Assembly: GCF_002358085.1 (NCBI RefSeq)
Contig: NZ_NTJD01000001.1
Span: 124,001-188,000 of the forward strand
Reading direction: 5' to 3'
Length of the DNA stretch: 64,000 nucleotides
Source: Pseudothioclava arenosa
Lineage (GTDB): Bacteria > Pseudomonadota > Alphaproteobacteria > Rhodobacterales > Rhodobacteraceae
This document shows, in pieces, positions 17,201 to 25,074 of the stretch; positions within the stretch are counted from its first letter, which is position 1, and the number at the start of each line of letters is the position of its first letter. A program made the translations under genes and the position numbers. The notes under the pieces are model-generated. The model ran no database searches, had not been told where the DNA came from, and was given only the letters and a program-made list of their open reading frames with translations.

Positions 17201-17216
17201 TGAACCGCGCGGTTTG
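17201..17216. promoter_or_regulatory. Dyad operator candidate upstream of tolC
   Basis: TGAACCGCGCGGTTTG, with perfect 12-base palindrome AACCGCGCGGTT at 17203-17214, sits 65-80 bases before the tolC start and just after a TATTGA hexamer (17192) that could be a -10 box. It shares TGAACCG-NN-YGGTT spacing with the dyad at 15643 before the RND adaptor gene. Confidence 0.5.
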
Positions 17217-17280
17217 CCCGCGTGGAAGGTGCCCTGCCGAAGAAGCGGGGCGCTTTCGCAAATAACCGAGGATGGCAGGC

Positions 17281-18660
17281 ATGATTCGCAATTCCATTAA
17301 ACCGTATCTGTTCGCGGTCGCGGCGACGCTCACGGCAATTCTTCCGCCGGTCTCTGCAAGCGCCGAGACGCTGGCGGATGCACTGGCTGCGGCCTATCGC
17401 AACTCGAACCTGCTTGAGCAGAACCGCGCGACTCTCCGCGCCGCCGACGAAGACGTGGCCGACGCGGTTTCGTCGCTGCGCCCGGTGGTCAGCTGGGTCG
17501 CGAAGGCCGTCCACACCGATTATCAGGCCAATGTGCCCACCGAAAACCTGACCGCGACGCTCTTGCTCAATGCCGAGCTGACGCTTCTGGATTTTGGCAA
17601 GTCGCGCACCTCGATCGACATCGCCAAGGAATCGGTTCTGGCGACGCGCGCAGCCCTTGTCGGGGTCGAGCAGAATGTGCTTCTGGCCGCGGTTCAGGCC
17701 TATGCCGATGTGAAATCCGCCTCCGAGCAGGTCGCGATCAACCAGAACTCGGTGCGCGTGTTGGCCGAAGAGCTGAAAGCCACCAAAGACCGTTTCGAGG
17801 TGGGCGAAGTGACCCGCACCGACGTGTCGCTGGCCGAGGCGCAGGTCGCGGCCGCGCGGGCGAAACTGGCTGCGGCACGGGGCGCGCTTTCGGTCGCGCG
17901 TGAGGCCTACAAGGCCGCGACGGGCCATTACCCGCAATCGCTCGCTGGCTTCCCCAAGGTGCCGAACCTGCCGCGTTCGCTTGATGCCGCCCGCGCCACG
18001 GCGCTGCAGGCGCATCCCTCGATCAAGCAGGCCCAGCATCTCGTCAGCGTGTCCGAGCTGCAGATGAAGCTGGCCGCGAAAAGCCGACTGCCCTCGGTGA
18101 CCGGCTCGGTCGTCGTGGGTGTGCCCGAGGGCGGCAACAACAACTACGCGCAGGCGACGGTTCAGGCCTCGCAGGCGATCTATTCGGGTGGGGCTTTGTC
18201 GGCGGCGCATCGCAAGGCCGTGGCCGGGCGCGACGCGTCGCGGGCGGGTCTCAACGAGGCTTCGGTCTCGGTGGTCGAGGCGGTGTCCAACGTCTGGTCG
18301 TCGCTCGATATCTACCGCGCGCAGATCAACGCCTATGACGAGCAGGTCCGCGCGGCGCGCATCGCCTATGACGGCGTGAAGGAAGAAGCGACGCTGGGCG
18401 CCCGCACGACGCTTGATGTGCTCGATGCGGAACAGACCCTGCTGGATGCCCAGGCCTCGCGCATTGATGCCGAAGCCGCGCTGCAAGTAGCGAATTATCA
18501 ACTTTTGGCCGCTATGGGTCTGTTGACGGTAGAAAACCTGAACCTCGGGATCCCGACCTATGACCCGACCGCTTATTACAACGCGGTGCGCACGGCGCCC
18601 TACACCAGCACGCAGGGCAAAAGCCTTGATCGCGTGCTGCGGGCGATCGGCAAGGAATAA
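17281..18660 (+). CDS. tolC: TolC-family outer-membrane channel protein
   Basis: Trimeric outer-membrane exit duct for RND pumps and type I secretion. 459 residues with a signal peptide (MIRNSIKPYLFAVAATLTAI..., cleavage after SASA near residue 28), mature start ETLADALAAAYRNS. Two internally repeated OEP domains, each with long amphipathic coiled-coil helices, are visible (about 30-230 and 235-440; TRTDVSLAEAQVAAARAKLA in the first, ARTTLDVLDAEQTLLDAQA in the second). ATG 17281 is preferred over ATG 17272 because GAGG lies nine bases before it. Likely partner of the RND pair at 11408-15605. Confidence 0.93.
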   Translation: MIRNSIKPYLFAVAATLTAILPPVSASAETLADALAAAYRNSNLLEQNRATLRAADEDVADAVSSLRPVVSWVAKAVHTDYQANVPTENLTATLLLNAELTLLDFGKSRTSIDIAKESVLATRAALVGVEQNVLLAAVQAYADVKSASEQVAINQNSVRVLAEELKATKDRFEVGEVTRTDVSLAEAQVAAARAKLAAARGALSVAREAYKAATGHYPQSLAGFPKVPNLPRSLDAARATALQAHPSIKQAQHLVSVSELQMKLAAKSRLPSVTGSVVVGVPEGGNNNYAQATVQASQAIYSGGALSAAHRKAVAGRDASRAGLNEASVSVVEAVSNVWSSLDIYRAQINAYDEQVRAARIAYDGVKEEATLGARTTLDVLDAEQTLLDAQASRIDAEAALQVANYQLLAAMGLLTVENLNLGIPTYDPTAYYNAVRTAPYTSTQGKSLDRVLRAIGKE

Positions 18661-18779
18661 GGTCGCTACGGAGCGGGCGGTTGATCGGTTCGCCCGCCCC
18701 GGCCTGTTCGGGGTCTGCCGCGAAAATCTCCAAGCCGGGGCTGGACTTGCGTGCGCCCTGACAGCAGGATGGGGGCATC

Positions 18780-19718
18780 ATGTCTGAACCCGGAACCAAC
18801 GCGCAAATCGAAGATGTACTGACGTCGATCCGGCGGCTGGTGTCGCAGGATGCGGCGTCGCAGCCGACGGGGGCGATCCACCGCGCGGCTCCTGCGCCGC
18901 GTCCGGAAAAGGCTGCGGAGCCTGACGCTGCCCTGCTGCTGACGCCCGCGCAGCGTATTGAGGCGCCTTTGGTGCGGGATGTCGCAGAGGCGTCCGAGCG
19001 CGCGCCTGCCGCGCCGCCGAAATCCGAGGTTCTGATTCTGCGCCCGGCTCCGGATCTGGGCGAGGAACTCTCGCGTCTCGAAACCACGATCGCCGAGATG
19101 GAAGCGGCGGTTGTCGCCTCGGACGGGGAGTTTGAGCCCGAGCAAGGCGATCCCTTCGAGCCGGAAGGGGCGGCCCCGCTGGAAGAGCTGCCGGAGCAGT
19201 TCGATGCGACGGTATTTACCCCGCAAGCCGAGGATCATGCAGAGGCCGTGCCGTCGGCGGAGGCCCTGCAGGATTTGAACGATAAAGTCTTGGAGCAGGT
19301 TGCTGCCGAGGTGACCGAAGCACTCGCGCCCGCAGTGGTTCCGGATGCCGAGGCCGAGCTCGCAGCCTGGGAGGCGGATCTGACCGCAGAAGTCGCGGCC
19401 GTCGATGTTGCGCCGGAACCCGGCGTCTGGCCCGGCCTGACCGAGGCGCGCATGGTCGCAGCGGTGAGCCCTGCCACGGCGCAAGGCGCTGCGGAGGCCG
19501 GCTTCAACAGCACCAGAGGTCACACGGGGGCCGAGACCGAGGCGGCGTCGGCCGCACTGTCGGCGGTGCCGCCGATGAATGAGGCGGAACTGCGCGCCCT
19601 CATCGCCGAGATCGTTCGTCAGGAACTTCAGGGAACGCTGGGTGAGCGGATTACCCGCAATGTGCGCAAGCTGGTGCGGCGCGAAATTCATCGGGCTCTG
19701 GGTTCCGAAGAAAGCTAG
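18780..19718 (+). CDS. PopZ-like polar organising protein (DUF2497-type), diverged
   Basis: 312 residues with the PopZ plan: a short N-terminal helix (IEDVLTSIRRLVSQD, residues 10-24, compare the family consensus EEILASIRRIISED), a long acidic Ala/Glu/Pro-rich disordered middle, and a C-terminal helical multimerisation segment (ELRALIAEIVRQEL and VRKLVRREIHRAL, about 270-308). Known PopZ proteins form pole-localised condensates that tether the chromosome origin and cell-cycle factors. The position after pcm and tolC matches the usual alphaproteobacterial neighbourhood of popZ, though valS here is 8 kb away. Inference from architecture and position; overall identity to Caulobacter PopZ is probably low. 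Confidence 0.6.
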   Translation: MSEPGTNAQIEDVLTSIRRLVSQDAASQPTGAIHRAAPAPRPEKAAEPDAALLLTPAQRIEAPLVRDVAEASERAPAAPPKSEVLILRPAPDLGEELSRLETTIAEMEAAVVASDGEFEPEQGDPFEPEGAAPLEELPEQFDATVFTPQAEDHAEAVPSAEALQDLNDKVLEQVAAEVTEALAPAVVPDAEAELAAWEADLTAEVAAVDVAPEPGVWPGLTEARMVAAVSPATAQGAAEAGFNSTRGHTGAETEAASAALSAVPPMNEAELRALIAEIVRQELQGTLGERITRNVRKLVRREIHRALGSEES

Positions 19719-19752
19719 GGCAGCGGCGCCGAGCGACGGAGCGCAATATACA

Positions 19753-19788
19753 AAACAAACGGCGCGCCAACTGGCGCGCCGTTTGTTT
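19753..19788. terminator. Strong bidirectional terminator
   Basis: Perfect 16-bp stem AAACAAACGGCGCGCC / GGCGCGCCGTTTGTTT with AACT loop. The stem ends in A-rich and T-rich flanks, so it can act for the PopZ-like gene (+) and for the convergent gene ending at 19808 (-). Confidence 0.85.
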
Positions 19789-19807
19789 GTCAGAAAGCGT
19801 TAAGCTC

Positions 19808-20128
19808 TCAGGCGGCTTCGGCCTCTTCCGCGGCCAGCCGACGTTCGCTCTCTTCGCGCGACAGGGCAACCGAGGTGCGGACGCCTTTCGAGACGAACTC
19901 CATCAGCCCCTTCACGACGCGCTCGTTCGGATCGATGCCGGCGCAGGACAGCACTTCACGGCCGTCGCGCGACCGCGCCCAACGCGCGATTTGCTCGGGA
20001 CCGTTGCCGTATTTCTTGTCGTCGGCGATCGCATCGTCCAGAGCCGCAAGCACCACGGCAGCAAAAAGCTTCCGCGCGCGTTGACCCTGTTCGTAGTTGA
20101 AGGCGGAGCCGTCAACGAAATCACGCAT
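19808..20128 (-). CDS. Conserved hypothetical protein (probably DUF6280)
   Basis: 106 residues, no signal peptide or membrane helix. Helical and charged: RARKLFAAVVLAALDDAIADDKKYG (about 18-42), GPEQIARWARSRDGREVLSCAGIDPNERVVKGL (about 44-76), then a charged tail ending EEAEAA. I recognise it as a small protein highly conserved in Rhodobacteraceae and believe it belongs to DUF6280; I know of no assigned function. The AAAGGA site eight bases upstream supports the start. It is a single-gene unit between a strong terminator and a 260-base upstream region. Confidence 0.7.
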   Translation of the reverse strand: MRDFVDGSAFNYEQGQRARKLFAAVVLAALDDAIADDKKYGNGPEQIARWARSRDGREVLSCAGIDPNERVVKGLMEFVSKGVRTSVALSREESERRLAAEEAEAA

Positions 20129-20390
20129 GAATTCCGTCCTTTATTCTTGCTCTTGAAGGTGGCGTGCAGGGCAACTAAGGCTTTTCACGACCGATTCGAT
20201 ATGCCCCCAGAGTCATGCCTGCCATGATCTGGGCGCATGGCTTGTTTCCCGTGCTACTTTATTTGTTCTCCCCAACCGGGCAGACAGACGAGATTTAGAC
20301 GCCCTCCCCCGTATTTCAAGGGTTTCAGGCGTATCTTTCCGAACTGACCCTAGGATAGGTAAATTCGGGATTTACCAGATGCGACAGTCA

Positions 20391-21155
20391 TTATGACGCA
20401 AATGTGAACTGCGCGGGCAGGCTTACTGCGGCCTCGCCCGCCCGCAGGGTTCCCTGCGCCTTGTCAAAACGCAGATGCGCGAGCCCCTTGCCCTGTGCCT
20501 GCGTGTAAAGCGTACCGATTTCGCGCCAGTCGTCGCCCAGCTGAACCTCGATCGGGGAGCCGACGGGTACCGCCTCCGAGACCTCGACGCGGGCCAGGCC
20601 TTTGCGCAGCTCCGTCTTGTGCTTCATGCGGGCGGTAACTTCCTGACCGACATAACAACCCTTTCGGAAATCGACACCGTGCAGGGCCTCGAAGCCAGCT
20701 TCGAGGATATAGGTCTCGGGCGTCAGCTCGATCCCGGTCTCGGGAATGCAATGCGCGACGCGGAGCGCGTCCCAGTCGCTGCCGTCATCGCCCGCCGTCT
20801 CGCCGTAGAGCCGCCAGCCAAGATCGGGGTGGCGCGGGTCGGGCAGGGCGCCTTCGGGCACCGGGCCGGTGCCGCGATAGACCTGCAAGGCCGAAGGCGT
20901 GATCGTCACCTCGGCGCGCAGCTTGTACATCGAGAGCCGCTTGACCGTGGCCTCGGCGATGGTCGCGTCGATATCCAGCAGGATCGTTTCGCCCCGCGGC
21001 ACGAGGAAGAAGTCGGCCAGATACTTGCCCTGCGGCGTCAGCAGTGCGGCATAGATCGGCCCCTCCGCCAGCTTGCGGACATCGTTCGTCACCAGCCCCT
21101 GAAGGAAATGCTCCCGGTCGTTGCCCGAAATTTCATAGATCGCGCGCGTGCTCAT
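20391..21155 (-). CDS. ygfZ: Folate-binding protein YgfZ/CAF17 (Fe-S cluster maintenance)
   Basis: GcvT-like tetrahydrofolate-binding protein needed for maturation or repair of some iron-sulfur enzymes. 254 residues. Seen: N-terminal FLQGLVTNDVRKLAEG (about 17-32), LTPQGKYLADFFL (about 39-51), and the family-defining KGCYVGQEVTARMKHK (about 180-195) whose Cys is essential in YgfZ. The start has an AGGAGG site seven bases upstream. Single gene. The region before it (20129-20390) holds an AT-rich dyad GGTAAAT-N5-ATTTACC at 20358-20376 beyond the stop. Confidence 0.92.
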   Translation of the reverse strand: MSTRAIYEISGNDREHFLQGLVTNDVRKLAEGPIYAALLTPQGKYLADFFLVPRGETILLDIDATIAEATVKRLSMYKLRAEVTITPSALQVYRGTGPVPEGALPDPRHPDLGWRLYGETAGDDGSDWDALRVAHCIPETGIELTPETYILEAGFEALHGVDFRKGCYVGQEVTARMKHKTELRKGLARVEVSEAVPVGSPIEVQLGDDWREIGTLYTQAQGKGLAHLRFDKAQGTLRAGEAAVSLPAQFTFAS

Positions 21156-21218
21156 GGGCGCCTCCTGTCCTGTTCGGAACCGATATAGGGCGACCAGGCG
21201 GTGGCGACCAGCCTGCGG

Positions 21219-22961
21219 CTAGTCGACCAGCTGCATCCGGCAAAGCTGCGCATAGGCGCCACCGGCGGCAAGCAGGCTGTCATGGGTGCCTTCCTCGACC
21301 ACGCGGCCTTCGGTGATCACCACGATCTTGTCGGCATTGCGCACGGTGGAGAGGCGATGCGCGATGACCAGCGTGGTGTGCCCCTTGCGCAGGGTCTCCA
21401 GCGCCTCGGCCACGCGCGCCTCCGAAGTCGTGTCGAGCGCCGAGGTCGCCTCGTCCAGCAAAAGGACGGGCGCATCGCGCAGCAGCGCGCGGGCGATGGC
21501 GACGCGTTGGCGCTGCCCGCCCGAGAGGGCCGAGCCGCGCGGCCCGGCGGCGGTTTCGAGCCCGGCCGGAAGCTGGGCGACGAAATCGCTTAGATGCGCG
21601 GCCTCGATCACGGCTGCGACATGTTCGGCCGAGACATCGGTGCGGCCCAGAACGATATTCTCGCGGATGGTTTCGTCGAAGAGCGCCGCGTCCTGCGAGA
21701 CCGAAGCAAAGCGTGCACGCAGCTCGGCCAAGTCGAGATCCTGCAGCGCGGTGCCGCCCAGCGTGATCCGTCCGGAATCCGGGTCGATCATCCGCGTGAG
21801 CAGATTGAAAACCGTGCTTTTGCCCGCGCCCGAGGGGCCGACCAGCGCAGTCGTCTGCCCCGCCTCGGCGGTAAAGCTGAGGCCGCGCAGCACCGGCGTG
21901 TCGCCATAGGACAGGCGCACATCTTCGAGCCGGATCTCGGAGCTGGCGGGCATCGGTTTCGGTGTGGCGGGCGAGGTGACCGAGGGCTTCGTGTCCATCA
22001 GCCCGTAGATCCGCTCAAGGCTGGCTGCCGCCGACTGCCACGAGCCAGAGATATTGCCGAGCCTGCGCAGCGGCTGGAAGGCGAGCGACAGCGCGGTGAA
22101 GAACGACATGAATTCGCCCACCGTGCGCTCGCCCGAGATGATCTGATGGCCGCTGAGCGCGAGCACGATGAAAAAGCCAAGCCCGGTCACGATATCGACC
22201 AGCGCCGGGATCGCCGCGTTGGACGCCGCCATCTTGATCTGCGACACCCGCACCGCGCGCACGATCCGCGCGAAACGACCGACCTGATAATCCTCAAGCC
22301 GGTTCAGCTTGATCGCGTTGACGCCGTGGAACATCTCGTCGAGATGGGTGGCGCGGTCGCTCGATTGCGCGCGCATCTGGCGGGTTTTCTTGCGGATATA
22401 GCGCTGCGCCATGATTGCGGGCGCGATCAGCAGCGGTACACCGACCAGCGCGGCCAGCGTCCAGAGCGGGTCGATCGAGAGCGCCACCCCGAACAGCGCG
22501 ATCAGCGCGATCGCATCGCGTCCACCGCCGGTGATGAACACCTGCCAGGTGCCCTGGACGGCGGCGGTATCGCCTTGCAGCCGCTCAATCAGCGCGCCGG
22601 GCGGGTTGGCCAGAAAGAAGGATTGATCGAGCCGCAGCACATGCGCCAGCAGGTCGACCTGCATCGCCGAGGACGAACCCAGCGAGATATTGGTCATCAC
22701 CGTGCGCGAGGCGATCGAGGTCACCGCCCGGATCAGGAACAGCCCGAAGATGCCTGCGCCGACCCAGAGCACCAGATCGCCGCGCCCGCCGGTAAACACC
22801 TTGTCGAACAGGGGCTCCAGCAGCCAGCTCAGCGCGCCCAGCGTCGAGCCTTCGATCACCATCAGCAACAACGCCAGCGCCATCATCCAGCGATGCGGGC
22901 GCAGGTAGTCACGCCAGAGCCGGCCAAGCAGCATGCGGGAGGAGGCAGGGCTATGTGCCAC
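21219..22961 (-). CDS. ABC exporter, fused permease-ATPase (MsbA-like)
   Basis: Half-transporter acting as a dimer; six N-terminal membrane helices (about 25-320) followed by the nucleotide-binding domain. Seen: Walker A VGPSGAGKSTVFNLL, Q-loop SVSQDAALFDETIREN, signature LSGGQRQRVAIARALL, Walker B VLLLDEATSALD and switch His in IAHRLSTV. Resembles the MsbA/lipid A-core flippase group, but no lipid A genes are adjacent, so the substrate is uncertain. Start is uncertain: GTG 22961 (580 residues) or ATG 22934 (571 residues); an open frame continues to 23042 without family match. Confidence 0.88.
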   Translation of the reverse strand: MAHSPASSRMLLGRLWRDYLRPHRWMMALALLLMVIEGSTLGALSWLLEPLFDKVFTGGRGDLVLWVGAGIFGLFLIRAVTSIASRTVMTNISLGSSSAMQVDLLAHVLRLDQSFFLANPPGALIERLQGDTAAVQGTWQVFITGGGRDAIALIALFGVALSIDPLWTLAALVGVPLLIAPAIMAQRYIRKKTRQMRAQSSDRATHLDEMFHGVNAIKLNRLEDYQVGRFARIVRAVRVSQIKMAASNAAIPALVDIVTGLGFFIVLALSGHQIISGERTVGEFMSFFTALSLAFQPLRRLGNISGSWQSAAASLERIYGLMDTKPSVTSPATPKPMPASSEIRLEDVRLSYGDTPVLRGLSFTAEAGQTTALVGPSGAGKSTVFNLLTRMIDPDSGRITLGGTALQDLDLAELRARFASVSQDAALFDETIRENIVLGRTDVSAEHVAAVIEAAHLSDFVAQLPAGLETAAGPRGSALSGGQRQRVAIARALLRDAPVLLLDEATSALDTTSEARVAEALETLRKGHTTLVIAHRLSTVRNADKIVVITEGRVVEEGTHDSLLAAGGAYAQLCRMQLVD

Positions 22962-23115
22962 AGGGAGCCTGTTTCTTGGGCGCAAGGCGCGCGGTTTCAC
23001 CGGGTCTAGCGCGAATGGCAGGGCCTGCGCAAGCCGCGCCACCGTGCCCGATTGACCGCGCTGGCGCCGGGTTTTACCGATAGGTCAAATCAATGCAGCC
23101 CTCAGGAGCAAACGG

Positions 23116-24321
23116 ATGCCTCTTTCCCACGGTCGGCCCTATCTTGCCATTCCCGGCCCCTCGGTGATGCCCGACCGGGTGCTGCGCGCGATGCACCGCG
23201 CCTCGCCCAATATCTACGCGGGCGAGCTGGTCGAGGTGACCGCGCGGGTGGTGGCGGACCTGCGCCGGGTGGCCTGCACCACCGGCCATGTAGCGATCTA
23301 CATGGCGAACGGGCATGGCGCCTGGGAGGCCTCGATCGCCAATATGTTTTCACGCGGGGACAAGGCTTTGGTGCTGGTGACCGGCCGTTTCGGCGCGCAA
23401 TGGTCGCTGCATGCCCGCGCGATGGGCGTCGAGACGCAAGAGATCGACTTCGGCACCGCCTCGCCCGCAGACCCGGCGCGGCTTGAGGCCGCTTTGCGCG
23501 CCGACACGCGCCATGAAATTCGTGCCGTTCTGGTCAGCCATGTCGATACCGCCACCTCGGTGTGCAACGATATCGCCGCGATCCGGGCGGCTATGGATGC
23601 GGCGGGGCATCCGGCGCTTTTGGCGGTGGACGGTGTGGCGTCGCTGGGCTGCGATCCGTTCCATATGGACGATTGGGGCGTCGATGTTTTCGTATCGGCC
23701 AGCCAGAAGGGGCTGATGGTGCCACCGGGGCTGGGCTTTGTCTGGTTCTCCGACAAGGCGCTTGAGGCGGGCCGGAAATCCGATCTGCGCACGCCTTACT
23801 GGGATTGGACCGCGCGCGCCCTGCCGCAGATGTTCTATCAGCATTTCGGTGGCACGGCGCCGACGCATCACCTCTATGGGCTGTCGGAATCGCTGCCGAT
23901 GATCCTTGACGAAGAGGGGCTGTCGGCGACCTGGGATCGGCATGCGACGCTGGCGCGGGCGGTCTGGGCGGCCTTCGACGCGTGGTCTCAAGAGGGAGAT
24001 ATCGCGCTCAATGTGCCCGATCCGGCCTATCGCGCGCATTGCGTGACGGCGGTGCGGATCGGGGATGGCGGGGCGGGGCGGCTGCGCCAGTGGTGCGAAG
24101 AGGTGGCCGGTGTGACCCTTGGTATCGGGCTCGGCATGGTGCCTTTTGGCGACCCGCGCGAAGGTGATTTCCTGCGCGTGGCACATATGGGCCATGTGAA
24201 CGCCCATATGACGCTGGGCGTTCTGGGGGTGATGGAGGCCGGGATGCAGGCGCTGAGGATCCCGCATGGCCGGGGCGGCATCGCGGCGGCGGCGGGTGCG
24301 CTGGCGGTGTCGGCCTCGTAA
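23116..24321 (+). CDS. Class V aminotransferase, serine-glyoxylate / alanine-glyoxylate type
   Basis: PLP enzyme of 401 residues. Seen: N-terminal PYLAIPGPSVMPDRVLRAM (about 8-26) typical of the AGAT/SGAT group, VDGVASLGCDPFHMDDWGVDVF (about 173-194) with the PLP-ring Asp, and the Schiff-base Lys in SASQKGLMVPPGLGF (about 196-210). It likely interconverts glyoxylate and glycine using Ser or Ala. In methylotrophic-type metabolism it would feed the serine cycle, but no serine-cycle genes are adjacent. The open frame ends seven bases before the convergent small gene at 24329. Confidence 0.88.
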   Translation: MPLSHGRPYLAIPGPSVMPDRVLRAMHRASPNIYAGELVEVTARVVADLRRVACTTGHVAIYMANGHGAWEASIANMFSRGDKALVLVTGRFGAQWSLHARAMGVETQEIDFGTASPADPARLEAALRADTRHEIRAVLVSHVDTATSVCNDIAAIRAAMDAAGHPALLAVDGVASLGCDPFHMDDWGVDVFVSASQKGLMVPPGLGFVWFSDKALEAGRKSDLRTPYWDWTARALPQMFYQHFGGTAPTHHLYGLSESLPMILDEEGLSATWDRHATLARAVWAAFDAWSQEGDIALNVPDPAYRAHCVTAVRIGDGGAGRLRQWCEEVAGVTLGIGLGMVPFGDPREGDFLRVAHMGHVNAHMTLGVLGVMEAGMQALRIPHGRGGIAAAAGALAVSAS

Positions 24322-24328
24322 CGCGCGC

Positions 24329-24514
24329 CTAGATCTGCGCGAGCCTCTCGCTCCAGTCGATCATCCAGCGGGCTTCGGCGTTTGGCGCGCCCGAGATGGT
24401 CTCGGCGGCCTGCATCCGCACATGCTGAGTCCGGGGCGAATAGGCCCCGGCGAGCAAAGCATAGGCCAAGGGGCTAAGGGTCGCGGCGCGGCGGGCGCGG
24501 GCGTTGCGGGTCAT
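24329..24514 (-). CDS. Small hypothetical protein, 61 residues
   Basis: Short frame with a credible GGGAG Shine-Dalgarno seven bases before ATG 24514. The product is basic at the N terminus (TRNARARRAATLSP), then LAYALLAGAYSP and a C-terminal stretch rich in Trp and charged residues (ARWMIDWSERLAQI). No recognisable domain, no clear signal peptide. It sits between convergent aminotransferase and the DUF6858-like gene. Reality as a gene is likely but unproven. Confidence 0.45.
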   Translation of the reverse strand: MTRNARARRAATLSPLAYALLAGAYSPRTQHVRMQAAETISGAPNAEARWMIDWSERLAQI

Positions 24515-24622
24515 GTGTCGTCTCCCTGACTGTTCGGTCAGAGGATGGGCATGCACGCCCCGAACGACAAATCACCGATGGGAGAGCCGCTTGTGATCGG
24601 CGGCTCTCCGCAAGATCGGGGC

Positions 24623-25015
24623 TCAGGCCTTGTCGGCCAGCGCCTTGCACCAGGCTTCCATTTCCTTGGTCGCCACTTCCATCGGCGGTTCAAGGAAGGT
24701 CAGGTGGAACGCATCGCCCATGTCGGCCACGCCGATCGCGCGCGGGCGCACGGCCAGAACATGCGGATTGGGCAGGGCGATGCCAAAGCAGAACACGATG
24801 TTCTTGGCGTCGCGGATGCCTTCGGCCACGGTGCCGCCGATCGACTGGGTATGCGCGTAATGGTTGAAGGTGGCGATATAGGCGACCTTGGGATGGGCGT
24901 CGATCTTCGCCTTCAGAGCGGAGATCACCGCGTCGACATCGGCGCAAGAGGTCTCGGCCTTGGGCAGGGTCAGGTCGAAAACCGGGTATTTTTCCATCAA
25001 GAGCGATTGTTTCAT
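24623..25015 (-). CDS. Conserved hypothetical protein (possibly DUF6858)
   Basis: 130 residues, cytosolic. N-terminal MKQSLLMEKYPVFDLTLPKAETSC and middle KAKIDAHPKVAYIATFNHYAHT (about 38-59), followed by a hydrophobic core (IVFCFGIALPNPHVLAVRPRAIGVAD). I believe this belongs to a small alpha/beta family of unknown function found in Rhodobacteraceae (DUF6858), but this is from memory. Start at 25015 is preferred to an upstream frame because AGGA precedes it and the N terminus then begins with the conserved part. Gene before it on the same strand: the aminotransferase ending at 25075. Confidence 0.6.
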   Translation of the reverse strand: MKQSLLMEKYPVFDLTLPKAETSCADVDAVISALKAKIDAHPKVAYIATFNHYAHTQSIGGTVAEGIRDAKNIVFCFGIALPNPHVLAVRPRAIGVADMGDAFHLTFLEPPMEVATKEMEAWCKALADKA

Positions 25016-25074
25016 CGGGCGTGTCCTGTTTCGGGTAAGTGATGTGTCCTGCTTGCCGCGATGCGGCGGCGGGT

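Noticed and set aside
20309-20336. A further GTATTT repeat (CCTCCCCCGTATTTCAAGGG)
   Set aside because: It has a CCCCCGTATTT core but no recognisable A or B arm, so it was left out of the repeat count.
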